From assembly GCA_033961575.1 (NCBI GenBank), contig CM066734.1, positions 82,358,501-82,422,500 on the forward strand: a stretch of 64,000 bases of DNA. Direction: 5' to 3'. A model generated the notes under the pieces. The model was given only the letters and a program-made list of their open reading frames with translations, was not told the DNA's origin and did not search any database. The position numbers were made by a program, and so were the translations under genes. Below, piece by piece: positions 35,500 to 46,530 of this stretch. The first letter of the stretch is position 1. The number at the start of each line of letters is the position of its first letter. This DNA is from Aselliscus stoliczkanus. Its lineage: Eukaryota > Chordata > Mammalia > Chiroptera > Hipposideridae.

Positions 35500-37400
35500 T
35501 GACAGAGGAAGTGGTAAGGACAGAACATACAACAAGGTCAGTCGGATTCTAATTTCAGCCATTAAAAATACAGTACCAGATTAAAGGGGAAGAGAAGCTA
35601 CTGAGCAACAGGTAGCCAGCCTGAGACCAGAGAGAACCCCAGAGTGTATGCAGGCCCTGCCCTAGGGATATCCACCCACTTCTCACAGTACTTTAGTTAT
35701 TGCATTCTAGAGAGAAGAATGGACATAGAGCAAACCTGAACAGTAAAAGCTGAAATACACATTAATATGAAGAATTTAAACATTTTTTAAATATTTAGTT
35801 AGTAAATTTATTTGTATTTTTAGGCTCATACACACACTACAAGAAATACATTTTTCCCTTTATATAGTTATTTTTAAATTGGAGGTAATTTGTGTATATG
35901 CTATATTAAAATGCATAAAAACGTATAAAAATTTCAATTTTCAGCAAGCCAATTGATGCCACTTATCAGCTTAACATATCAAATACTAAATTTAAAATTT
36001 AAAGTAGATATGTGATTAAGATTGTAAGAGAGTAAAAAAACTGCAAAATTTAATATAGTTGTTAAACTAAGGTAAAAATTATGAAAATATGAATATTTAA
36101 AGTAAAAATTTACATTGATAAATATTTAATATACCATATTCTTGGCCAAGCAGGCCTTCTAATATCTTAAATCTTTAGAATGAAAGTAATTATTTGATGA
36201 ATTTACATTTCTAGAAGATAGGGACTAGAAAACAATATAATGTTCTACTTTTAGAGTAAATATTTTCTTCATAGTAAATTATACCTTTGATTATAAATAG
36301 TGATTAGAGATTAGTAATTTTTTTTAAAGATTTATTGGGGAATTGGGGGATGGGAACAGCGTTGGGGAATCAGGGAAGGGGAACAGACAAGTTGCTGTCC
36401 TTTTGTTTTTCAGTCTAGTTGTGGAGGGCATCGCTTCACTGGCCCCTGTTGGTATTTTCATTGCGCTTTTCCTGGGTGAGGCAGTTGCTCTCCTGCCATT
36501 GGATGGCAGCTCAAGGTGGCTCATGGCAGCTCACGAAAGCTCATGTCAGCTCCCTGCCAGCCCCACTGCAGCCTACGCTGTTGCTGGCGACTCACTGCAG
36601 CCCAGCTCCAGGTCGAGCTGTTGATCACCATCTTAGCTATAGGGGGTGCAGCGTCACTGGCCCTCATGTGGGGTCTCAACCAGGGCCCTGCTGCTCAGTG
36701 CCGGCATCCCAAGCCAACTCTTAATCAATATGCCACTTGGCTGGCCCAGTAATTTTTTAATATAATTAATTGACATTAAATTCAAGTGTATCCAGTGTAC
36801 TATTAACTAAACATTTCATAAAATTAGTAAAATAATTTTTCTATATTTCTTATGGTTACTTTTTCTAAAATGATCTGTTTACCTTTAGCATATTGTTGAC
36901 ATTTTCTCTCCCTGAGAAAAAACTGATTACATTCATTGTTTGAAGACAGTAGCAGGTATTGGGCATACAAGAAATATTGGTACCCTAATAGCAGACATGT
37001 AAGCCAGGATTAACTAGAAGAGCTCTGTGAAAATAAAATAAATCTTTCTTAGATTTGACCCTATCATTGTCATATCGATTCTTGTTCCAATCCCAGTAAT
37101 ACCGGGCATGTAAAAGGGCTCATTTTTATTGATAAAGGGAAATCATTGTTTCTCATAACAAGCTAATCTTTTAGGATACTTGCCTGATTTGTGTGGTCTG
37201 TTGCAACTTGTGAATTTTGTTCTTCTGAGATCCTTACATCCATTAAATTTTGCCCATATTTGGTGCACTCCCCGGGAATCAACGTATCACTTAAGGTTAA
37301 AAAGTGAAAATAATGATGTCCTTAATAGAACATTTTAGTTATGGTGCCCCTGTATCAGGAGAGTGAGAAAAAGAGGGTAAAGACATGTGGGACTTCTAGA
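35500..37400. repeat. Segmental duplication, left copy (UGT 3'-flank paralogue)
   Basis: Collinear with about 50465-52390, which ends about 80 bases 3' of the UGT stop codon. Shared landmarks include 'cagtctgagacc/gtctcagagacc', 'ttcatttgtatttc'-type blocks, 'gataaatatttaatat' (36117/51131), 'gatgaatttacatttctaga' (36197/51203), 'tgttgcaacttgtg' (37200/52180) and 'ccctgtatcaggaga/ccctgtgtcagaaat' (37349/52327). A long SINE (36324-36747) is present only in this copy. No UGT exon follows at its right end. Confidence 0.75.
36324..36747 (-). mobile_element. Long tRNA-derived SINE
   Basis: The complement starts gggccagccaagtggcatat and carries the same middle and 'ctagactgaaaaacaaaagg' segment as 21271-21710. 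Flanked by agtaatttttt at about 36313-36323 and 36748-36758. Absent from the paralogous segment at 51300, so inserted after the duplication. Confidence 0.85.
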
Positions 37401-38488
37401 TTTCTGTCTTTCATGCAATGTTGACTCTACCTGTATAATTAGTAGAAAGAGCTCCGCACTTCACTTTTTTTCAAGACAGGTTTATTAGTAACTTAACTGA
37501 ACATTTCAATGTTATTGTGAGAAGTGTTGTGAACAATTGTGGGAGTAGGCTCCTAGTGAGTAAAACATGGAAGATTACAGCTTTTGGAAAACATTTTTTC
37601 ATACTGTATTCAAAGTACTGGATTCTATATACAGATTGTATTGAAAAGAATATAGTATTCACTGAAAGAAAATTCTTTGATTAACTGATTCATTCTCCTT
37701 AATAGAAAAAATAAGAGACTCTTTTTCATAATCATTCTTATTTGAAACTAAGAGGAATACCTATTTATTTATGACCGAATAAAGGTTTAGAGCTATTATA
37801 TATTGTGGATTATCTGAAAGGTTGGATTCCCAGATTCCATTTTCTTTTCCTTTAGGATCTCCCTGTTTTATTGCATCCAGGAGATACAAGAGTTGGTGTG
37901 ACTCTTGTACCTGAAATAAATTCATTAAATGTAACAGAATACATATTGAGAAAATTAGACATTGGACATTTTGTCATTAGATTGCTCAACTTCCACAGCT
38001 GTAAAGCCACACATCTTCACCTCACTGACCAGAGATGGGAGAAGGGATCAGGGGTCACAGCTCTGCTTCTTGTGTAACTTCTTGTGTACTTATTCTCCAG
38101 ATGAGCAACTCTGAAGCAAGATATAAAGACTTCTACTTTATAGTCTCTCCTGTAATGGTATGTCATTCTATGGCCTGTGTAAGTGCTTTGTTTGATTTTC
38201 CAATGACTGAGTGGTAGAAAACAGGTATTTACAACCTAAGGAAAAACAGACAAAAATCTCAATATGGATTACAGTTAGGAAGATGGAAAAGGAAGGTGTT
38301 AAGAAAAAGTTTTAAAAATGAGTAGTTTATTTTTGACTGACGTTCTCAGGATTATCCTGAGGAGACATGGGATTGCACTGACATTTTAGGGAAACAATGG
38401 GGAAATATAGGATTATGGGGGATAGACTGCTTTTCTGTGTTTTGATATGTCAGTTGATACTCATTATTGGAGCTATAAAACAACAACA
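37401..38488. other. Intergenic with unassigned exon-like stretches
   Basis: At 37859-38001 an open plus-strand stretch follows a good acceptor ('ttttcttttcctttag') and reads DLPVLLHPGDTRVGVTLVPE onward, with a possible donor after 'cacagct'. At 38101-38158 another follows 'ttattctccag' and precedes 'gtatgtcatt' (MSNSEARYKDFYFIVSPVM). I recognise no family. They could be relic exons or chance. Confidence 0.3.
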
Positions 38489-38503
38489 ATGCCCCTGTTT
38501 CTT

Positions 38504-38779
38504 TTTTTTTTATTGTGAAATAAACATTTTTTGTTTTAAATTAGCTTCAGGTGTACAACACAGTGAACTAGTTATACTTTTTACCCCTTAAAGTGACAAC
38601 CCCTCTCCCCCAATTCTCCACCTCACTCCTTCCCCCCATATCTATTATACTTCCTCTGACTCCCTTCCACAGTATAATCCACATCCCATGACTATCTATA
38701 TATATTCAATTGCAGTGGGTATACAATATTATACAACCCCAGCTTCAGGTGTACAGTGCAGTGATCAAGCCTCTACTCC
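38504..38779 (-). mobile_element. 5'-truncated L1 3' end
   Basis: A T run followed by the complement of the L1 3'UTR (ttcaggtgtacaacacagtg, 'aaagtgacaacccctctccc'). Flanked by atgcccctgtttctt (38489-38503) and atgcctctgtttctt (38780-38794), a 15-bp target-site duplication with one mismatch. Confidence 0.9.
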
Positions 38780-38794
38780 ATGCCTCTGTTTCTT

Positions 38795-39274
38795 AGGGTG
38801 ACTCCATATCATAGGAGCAGTGACTGCTACTTTGTTGTATCACCAGTGAGGGTGGCTGAATATGGAGAAAGAGCAGTGTGATCATAGAAAGAGAAGAGGG
38901 AATATGAAATGGTATTAAAACAGGAGGGGAGGTCTCTGCCTACAGCAAAGAAGGGCCACAGAGGTCACCAAGAACTCAAGAAAGTTTTGAAGTGCTGCTG
39001 GTTGGAATTTGATAGAAGATAAGGCGAACAAACTGATTTCAGCCTAGGTAAAATACAGGTAATGCATAGCTTGACTTTGAAAACATTTTAATTAACATAA
39101 AACTTAAATGAATACTGAAAGAAAAAAAATAAAGTCATATCTTGTCCTATTTTTGCAAGGAATCAAACTATTTACTTCCTTACCTAAATGTTATAAACTT
39201 TCCTATAAATATAGCTATCTTTTCTTTCTCCACCCCATTTACATGAATAAAGTATCCCTATCCTTAACCTCTGT
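38795..39274. other. Intergenic, no gene recognised
   Basis: No gene or repeat recognised. Confidence 0.45.
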
Positions 39275-39453
39275 TATGACCAGTCAATATTTTTTTATTA
39301 GTTTTAGGTGCACAAAGCAACATAATAGACATTTATACCCCTCACAAATTGATAACCCCCTCCCCCAAGTTACTACCGCTCTGACATCTTATATAGCTGC
39401 TACAATATCACTGACATTCTTCCTTATGCTATACTCCAGCTCCTGTTGGGGGG

Positions 39454-39537
<84 letters not shown>

Positions 39538-39570
39538 AGTATTATTCTACTTCAGCTTCAGTTGACAGCA
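39275..39570 (-). mobile_element. L1 3'-end fragment with a microsatellite
   Basis: The complement of an L1 3'UTR (ttttaggtgcacaaagcaac, 'ttgataaccccctcccccaa') is interrupted by (TA)n(GA)n at 39458-39532. The plus-strand open frame over it with alternating Ile/Tyr and Glu/Arg is an artefact. Confidence 0.75.
39458..39532. repeat. (TA)n(GA)n microsatellite
   Basis: About 20 TA units followed by about 16 GA units. Confidence 0.97.
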
Positions 39571-39814
39571 CATTGAAAACCAATCAATTAGAAGAATATT
39601 CATTATCCTTTTTTATATCTTTAACCACTCCTCTTTACTGGCTCTTTTGCAGTAAGAGGTATATATAATGTAATTTTTAACAATATTTACTCTGGGCTCT
39701 GTCTGCTTATGGTAAAAATTCTCCCCCAACTACTAGCCAGTAATACGACATTGGGAACATTATTTAAGTTATTTATTTGTATGTCAGTTTCCTTGTATGT
39801 AAAACATGTATATT

Positions 39815-39995
39815 AATAATAATTGTTGTATGTGGAGTACAGCATAGGGAATAGAGTCAATGGAATTGTAACAGTTACATACGATGTCAGATGGGCAATA
39901 GATTGGGGGGAGGGTGGGTCATCACTTTGTGAGGGGTGAAATAACTACTATATTGTTTTGTACACCTGAAACTAATAAAAATAAATAAATAAAAT
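39815..39995 (+). mobile_element. L1 3'-end fragment, opposite orientation
   Basis: Plus-strand L1 3'UTR end: 'tcaatggaattgtaacagtt', the G-rich ttggggggagggtgggtc, then 'ttgtacacctgaaactaata' and an (AAAT)n tail. It faces the fragment at 39275-39570, giving a pair of inverted L1 ends about 250 bases apart. Confidence 0.8.
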
Positions 39996-40655
39996 AATGA
40001 CTTATAAGAATTATTTGAATATATTTATAGAGTATTTAGAGTTATGTCAATCATTTCACACTTAATAATGTTATGAAATAAAATACATATATGGACATAT
40101 TTGTGTGATCTCGATGCCATACATTCCTGAGGCTCCATGTTACCTCCCTTTCCTATTCACCGTCATGAATGCTACTTTATGAGAGTTGTATACACGTTTT
40201 GTCTTATTTTCGTATCTCCCACATTGTAAACTAGTTTCTGCCCCATCATTTCCCTGAAATAAGTCATACCAAGTTTAGCAACAAAATCTCAAATCAAATA
40301 GAAATGCATCAGTAGTTTTGTTTATATGACCTAGAGTTTATTACTATGTTACGTCATCTACTAAAATTATTACTATGGATCTTGACTTATTATACCCTTC
40401 AGGTTATTCACCTACCTTCTATTTGCTCTACTCAGTGTTTTTTTTCTTTTCTTTTTTTTCTGTTATGGGAGCCTCTGTCTGTCCAGTAAATATAAGTGTT
40501 CATTATTCATTCACTAATTCAGTTAATAATAATCAAGTACCTTCTAGGTCACTCTTCTTAGTCTCTGGATGACTTTTCATTTCTTTTTATTCCCTTTATT
40601 ATCTACACTTTTTGTATATATTATATATATATTTTAATAGCAATGCTTCCTTTCT
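39996..40655. other. Intergenic, no gene recognised
   Basis: AT-rich, with no coding or RNA feature seen. Confidence 0.45.
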
Positions 40656-41054
40656 TTTTTATTTTTTAAATTTATTGGGGTGACAGTGTCAACAAAATTA
40701 CGTAGGCTACAAGTGTAAAATTCTATAATATATCATCTCTATATTGCATTATGTGTTCACCACACAGTCAGTTCTCCTTCTATTACCATATATTTGACAC
40801 TCTTTACCTAACTCTTCTACTGTCCCCCTTACCCTCTTACCCTCTGTAACCACTATACTGTTGTCTGTGTCCATGAGTTTTTTTGTTTCTTTGTTGCCTT
40901 CAGTTTCACGTGCCACATATGAGTGAAGTCATATAGTTCTTCACTTTTTCTGTCTGACTTATTTCGCTTAGCATAATAATAATCTCAAGATTCATCCATG
41001 TTGTTGCAAATGGCAGTATTCGTCCTTTCTTATAGGAGAGTAGTATTCCATTGT

Positions 41055-41100
41055 GTGTGTGTGTGTGTGTATGTGTATGTATATGTATATATAGATATTG

Positions 41101-41166
<66 letters not shown>
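41055..41166. repeat. (TG)n/(TA)n microsatellite within L1
   Basis: A TG run with interruptions followed by about 30 TA units, at the L1 ORF2 position where 'tatacacacaatggaatac' normally stands. This site is prone to such expansion. Confidence 0.95.
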
Positions 41167-41170
<4 letters not shown>

Positions 41171-41585
41171 ACATCTTCTTTATGTAATCATCTATCAAAG
41201 GACACTGTGGTTGTTTCCATGTTTTGGACCTGCAAATAACGCTGCAATTAACATCGGAGTAAATATATCTTTGTGAATAAATGATTTCAGTTTTATGGGT
41301 AGATATCCAGGAGAGGAATTCCTAGGTCATATGGTAATTCTGTTCTTAATTTTTTGAGGAATCTTCACACTGTTTGCTACAGTGACCGTACCAATTTACA
41401 TTCCCAGCAACAGTGTATGAGGGTTCCTTTTTCTCCTCACCCTCTCCAACAGTTGTTATTATTTGTCTTGTTGATGATAGCTATTCTAATAGGTGTGAGG
41501 TGGTATCTCATTGTGGGTTTGATTTGCTTTTTTGTAATAGCTAGTGAAGTTAAGCATTTTTTCATATATCTCTTGGCTGTTGGTA

Positions 41586-42129
41586 TGAGGTTGGACAATT
41601 AAGTTCAAGAACTCATCCTAGAAAACGTGCTGCATACCTCATTGCTGAATATCACGATGGTCACCTTCAAAGTACTCCCCTTGGGAAGCTATGCACCAAT
41701 GCCAGTGCCTCGTCCACCCTTCAAAGCAATTTTGTAACTCTTTCTATGGAATGGCCATCAGAGCTATTGTATTACTCTTGATGTCCTGAATGTCATCAAA
41801 ATGTCTTCATTTCAGTATTTCCTTTATCTTCAGGTAAAGAAAGAAGTCTTGGGGGCCAGTTCAGGTGAATAGGGAGGGTGTTCCAATAGTTATTTGTTTA
41901 CTGGCTGAAAACTTCCTCACAGACAGTGCTGTATGACCTGATACATTGTCATGATGCAAGAGCAATGAATTGTTGATGAAAAGCTCAGGTCGTCTAACTT
42001 TTTCCCAGTAGTAAACTTGGTTAACTGTTTGTTCAGTTGGTATAAATTCATAATGAATAATCCCTCTGATATTAGAAAAGGTTAACAACATCACTGCAAA
42101 AAGTTCATGAACTTAATTGTCAGACCTCA
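41586..42129 (-). mobile_element. Internally deleted mariner transposon
   Basis: The left end tgaggttggacaattaagtt and the right end (complement tgaggtctgacaattaagtt) are matching inverted repeats of about 30 bases. TA dinucleotides flank both ends (41584-41585, 42130-42131), the expected target duplication. On the minus strand 41861-42094 reads as a transposase fragment with PTEQTVNQVYYWEKVRRPEL and LLHHDNVSGHTALSV, where HHDN belongs to the catalytic region of mariner transposases. At 544 bp it is far shorter than the usual 1.3 kb. Confidence 0.9.
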
Positions 42130-42304
42130 TAGGTCTTCTTGAGAGAAGTATTTTCATATATTCTGCCCATATTTTGATTGGATTGTTTGTCTTTTTGTTG
42201 TTGAGTTGTATGAGTTCCTTATGCATTTTTGAGATTAGCCCCTTTGTGGAAGCTTTTGTTTACAAATATCTTCTCTCATTTAGTTGGTTGCCTACTTGTT
42301 TTTT

Positions 42305-45300
42305 TTTTTTTTCATTTATTTTATTAGTTTCAGGTGTACAACACAAGGCAATAGTTATACTCTTTATCACCCAAAGTGACAACCCCCCTCCCCCATTTCG
42401 CCACCCCACTCCCCCCCCATATCATACATATTTATCACAACTCCCCTGAGCCCCTCCACAGTATACTTCACATTCCGTGACCATCCACATATTCAGTTAC
42501 AGTTGGCATACAATACTATACAACATCAGTTTCAGGTGTACAGTGCAGTGATCAAGCCTCTACTCCATCCATAAAGTGGTCTCCCTAACAAGACATGTGA
42601 CTATCTGACACACCACAAAATTTTTACAACATTATTATATTCCCCGAACTGTGTTTCATATCCCTGTGGCAATATTGTAGTTGTCTATTTATGCTGTCTA
42701 ATCCCTTCCTCTTTCCCCCATCCCCACCCCCCTCCCAACTAGCAATCCTCAGTTTTTCCTCTACATCTACGGGTCTGTTTACTTTGATCGTTCACTCAGC
42801 TCTTCAGAATCCACACACAAGTGAGATCACCTGGTACCTGTCCTTCTCCGACTGACTTATTTCTCACAACATAATAATCTCTGCACAGCATTATCAATTA
42901 CATTCCCAGAACTGCCCCCATATCCCTGCAACAACATTGTAGTCCCACCTACACTGTCCAAAACCTTCCCCCTCTCCCTCTTCCCCACTCCCTCTCAGGC
43001 AGCAACCATCAGTTTTTCCTTTATATCCGCTTGATATGACTTCAATCTTCTTAAATTTACTGAGACTTGTTTTGTGGCCTAACATGGTCTATCTTGGAAA
43101 ATGTCCCATGTGTACTTGAGAAGAATGTATATTCTGTTTTTTCAGGGTGAAATGCTCTAAAAATATCAATGAAGTTCAGCTGGTCTAAAGTATCAGTTAA
43201 GGCCCCTCTTTCTGTGTTGATTTTCTGTCTAAAGGGTCTGTCCATTGGTGACAATGGTGTTGAAGTCCCCTACTATGGTAGTGTTACTGTTGATCTCTGT
43301 CTTTATGTCTGTCAAAATCTGTTATATGTAATTAGGAGTTCTTATGTTGGGTGCATAGATGTTTATTAGGATTATGGTGCCCTTCTTTGTCTTTTATTAT
43401 AGTCATTTTAAAGTCTATTTTGTCCAAAATAAGTATTGGTACTTCAGCTTTTTTTTTCTTTCTCATTTCCATTTGCATGAAATATCTTATTCCATCTGTA
43501 AACAGCATATACATGTGTCCTATTTTCTTATCCACTCAGCCACTCTCTGTCTTTTGATTGCAGCATTTAGCCCATTCACATTTAAAATGATTATTGATAG
43601 GTGCATATGTATTGCCATTTTGTTATTTGTATTCCTGGTCTCCCTGGGTAAGCTTGTTTACCCCTTTCTTTTGTTTAAAAAAGCCCTTTTAACATTTCTT
43701 GCAATGCTGGCTTGGTGGTAATGAATTCCTTTATGCTTATTCTTTTCTGAGAAGCTCTTTATTTCTCCTTCAATTTTAAGTGATAGCCGTGCTGGGTAGA
43801 GCAATCTTGGTTGTAGGCCTTTATTTTGTGTCACTTTGAGTATCTCCTGCCACTCCTTTCTGGCCTGCAGAGTTTCTGTAGACAAGTCAGCTGTTAGTCT
43901 AACAGGAGTTCCTTTGTATGTAACCTGCTGTCTTTCTCTTGCAGCCTCTAGGATTCTGTCTCTGTCTTTAAACTTTGCCATTTTAACTATGATGTGTCTT
44001 GGTGTGGACCTGTTTGGGTTCAGCTTGTTTGGAACCCTCTGCACTTCCTGGGCATGTATGTTGATTTCCTTCATCAGGGTAGGGAAGTTTTCAGTCATTA
44101 TTTTTTCAAATACATTCTCGACCCCTTCCTTCTTCTCTTCTCCTTCTGGTATTCCTATGAGTCTAAGGTGGTTGCGTTTCACCTTGTCCCATAGGGCTCT
44201 TAAACCATTTTCATTGTTTTTTATACTTTGGTCTTTTTGCTGTGCCAACTGGGTGATTTCTGCTATTTTATCTTCCAAATCGCTGATCCGCTCCTCTGCT
44301 TCATCTACTCTACTGGTGATTCCTTCGAGTGTGTTCTTCATTTCAGTTATTGTATTCTTTAGTTCTAACAGGTTGTTTTTTATGGTTTCCCTATCCTTCT
44401 TTATGTCCTCGTTAAGTTCCTTAAACATTCTTATCATCAGTGTTCTAAACTCTGTCTCTGAAAAGTTGGCTCCCTCTGTTTCATTTAGTTCCATTTCTAG
44501 AGGTTTCTTCTGATCTTTTACTTGTGATGTGTTTCTTGGTTTCCCCATTCTGGCTGTCGCTCTGGGATTGCTTTGATGTATTAGATAGATCACCAGGAGA
44601 GCCCTGGCTGGATCACGCAGGCACACAGCTCACGGCCCAACACTCCCAGGAAAACTCCCAGTCTCAGCCTGTCCCAATCAGCCGCTCGCAGATCAGGCCA
44701 AGCAGCCCGACAACCAATCACCAGCCTGGCAACTCTGCAAGTGCAGTGCGGACAGCCGGGACCCGAGGCATCTCAGTGAGCAGCCTGTTGGAGCTGGAGG
44801 GCACCCGCCCAGCGTTTCCCTGGCAACGCATTATAAGCTGGGTGGAGGGTGGGAATCCAAGGCCGTATGTGTGTGCGCGCGCGCACATGCACACACTCAG
44901 TTCTGCGCCAATTCCACCCGACCAATTAGGTCTTGGACCTGATCCTTCATGGGAGGGCCCAAACCTGACAAAATGGCAGCCTCCCTACACCACTCACGTG
45001 CAGGTTCCACACCACGGGAACAATAGTCCAAAAACCTCCAGCCTTTGCACCAAAGGTGCTCAGTTCAGTCCGTCCCCGCAGGCTCCCGGCTCACACAGCC
45101 ATTCCCTCCACCAGGAACCAGGTAAGTGCTCACCGGCGAGCAAGCCCAGGCGCTGGCCCCACTGATTCTCTAGCCGCTCTTAGCCTCACCAAGCTGAGCA
45201 AAGAGAGTCCTCATTAATTTACTGCCGGCTCTCTTAGAACTCCTCTTCCCCCGCAAAGGAACTCTAGGCTGGTGAGCTTGGAGTGCGGCCGGAGGGTCTC

Positions 45301-45548
45301 TCCCCCAACCGGAGAAGCCTCCCCACAGCTGGGGTGTCCCTCCCGGCGTTCACCCTCTCTTGTCTCCTCCCATCCTACCAGAACTGACGTGGCTTCCTCT
45401 TTAAGTTCTTCATTTAGTGGTTCTGTTCATCTAGTGTTCCGGGGACCTCCAAGGTTGAAAGCTGTATAATTTGTTTGTAATTTTGGTGTGATCCTGGGAG
45501 GTAGTTAGCACAGCATCTGTCTATTGCACCATTTTACCGGAAGTCCAC
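42305..45548 (-). mobile_element. RT-less mosaic L1 (HAL1-like), copy 2
   Basis: 3.24 kb on the minus strand. Layout as in copy 1: 5'UTR starting gtggacttccggtaaaatgg at 45548, intact ORF1 (44548-43658), an endonuclease fragment with the same internal losses (43617-43025), a jump to the doubled 3' region (43025-42660), 3'UTR and A tail (T run at 42301-42312). The flanks ctacttgtttt (42294-42304) and ctccttgtttt (45549-45559) are an 11-bp duplication with one mismatch, and it sits in a different target (an old L1). It is thus an independent insertion of the same element. Confidence 0.85.
43658..44548 (-). CDS. Intact L1-type ORF1 protein of mosaic element copy 2
   Basis: A 296-codon uninterrupted ORF1. 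The L1 start context gives MGKPRNTSQVKDQKKPLEME; the frame stays open 26 codons further upstream (to 44626), but the L1 start is the better choice. Order: basic N-terminus, coiled coil (about residues 50-115, ITSRVDEAEERISDLEDKIA), RRM-like domain (LRLIGIPEGEEKKEGVENVF, residues about 130-230) and C-terminal domain (TLQARKEWQEILK). L1 ORF1p is a trimeric RNA-binding chaperone that coats L1 RNA. The last 25 or so residues (KGIHYHQASIARNVKRAF onward) are in a frame shifted from the standard ending. Whether it is expressed is unknown. Confidence 0.7.
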   Translation of the reverse strand: MGKPRNTSQVKDQKKPLEMELNETEGANFSETEFRTLMIRMFKELNEDIKKDRETIKNNLLELKNTITEMKNTLEGITSRVDEAEERISDLEDKIAEITQLAQQKDQSIKNNENGLRALWDKVKRNHLRLIGIPEGEEKKEGVENVFEKIMTENFPTLMKEINIHAQEVQRVPNKLNPNRSTPRHIIVKMAKFKDRDRILEAARERQQVTYKGTPVRLTADLSTETLQARKEWQEILKVTQNKGLQPRLLYPARLSLKIEGEIKSFSEKNKHKGIHYHQASIARNVKRAFLNKRKG

Positions 45549-46530
45549 CTCCTTGTTTTGTTGATGGTTTCTTTTGCTTATCATAAGCTTTTTAATTTAT
45601 ATAGTCCCATTTATTTATTTTAGCTTTTACTTCCTTACCTTTGAAGTCAAATTCATAAAATCCTCTTTGAACCCAAGGTTTGTATGTTTAGTACCTGTGC
45701 TTTCTTCTATGCAGTTTATTGTTTCAGTTCTTATGTTTAGGCCTTTGATTCACTTTGAGTTAATTTTGCTACATGGTGACCAATAGCAGTCTAGTTTCAT
45801 TCTTTTGCACATGGCTTTCCAATTTCCCCCACATCACTTATTGAAGAGGCTTTCTTTGTTGTATGTTTTTGGTTCCTTTGTCAAAAATTATATGTCCATA
45901 TTTATTTGGGTTTATTTCTGGGTTTTCAGTTCTATTCCATTTGTCTGTGTGTCTGTTTTTCTGCCAATACCATGCTGGTATTGGAAGAGTTTTGATTATT
46001 GTTGCTCTGTAGTACCAGCTGAAGTCAAGGACTATGATACCTTCAACCTTATTCTTTTTCCTTAGGATTGCTTTGGCAATTCAGGGTATTTTGTGATTCC
46101 ATACAAATCTGATGATTTTTTGTTCTATTTATTTAAAAAATGCAGTTGGGATTTTGATGGGGATTGCATTAAGCATGTATATTGCTTTGGGTAATATAGC
46201 CATTTTTAATATGTTGATTCTTTCAATCCATGAACATGGAATGTCTTTCAATTTCTTTGTGTCTTCTTTAATGTTTTTAAAAAATGTTTATAGGTTTCAG
46301 TATACAAGTCCTTCACATCCTTTGTTAAGTTTATTCCTAGATATTTTATTCTTTTTATTGCAATTACAAAAGGAATTATTGTTGGTTTTATTTTTATTAC
46401 TTTTTCTGAGAATTCATTGTTAGGATGTAAGTATGCAGTGGATTTTTGTAATTGATTTTGTAGCTGACAACTTCATTTATTATTTCTAATAGCTTTTTGG
46501 TGGAATCTTTAGGGTTTTCTATATAAAGTA

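Noticed and set aside
39108..39668. 186-codon plus-strand open frame
   Set aside because: Spans a (TA)n(GA)n microsatellite (runs of Ile-Tyr and Glu-Arg) within an L1 3' end and has no domain outside the repeat.
43836..44513. 225-codon plus-strand frame
   Set aside because: Antisense shadow of the intact ORF1 of mosaic L1 copy 2. The sense strand has the recognisable L1 ORF1 domains.
29415..45559. Reading the two mosaic L1 copies as one inverted segmental duplication
   Set aside because: Each copy has its own target-site duplication at its own ends, and the flanks beyond them are unrelated.
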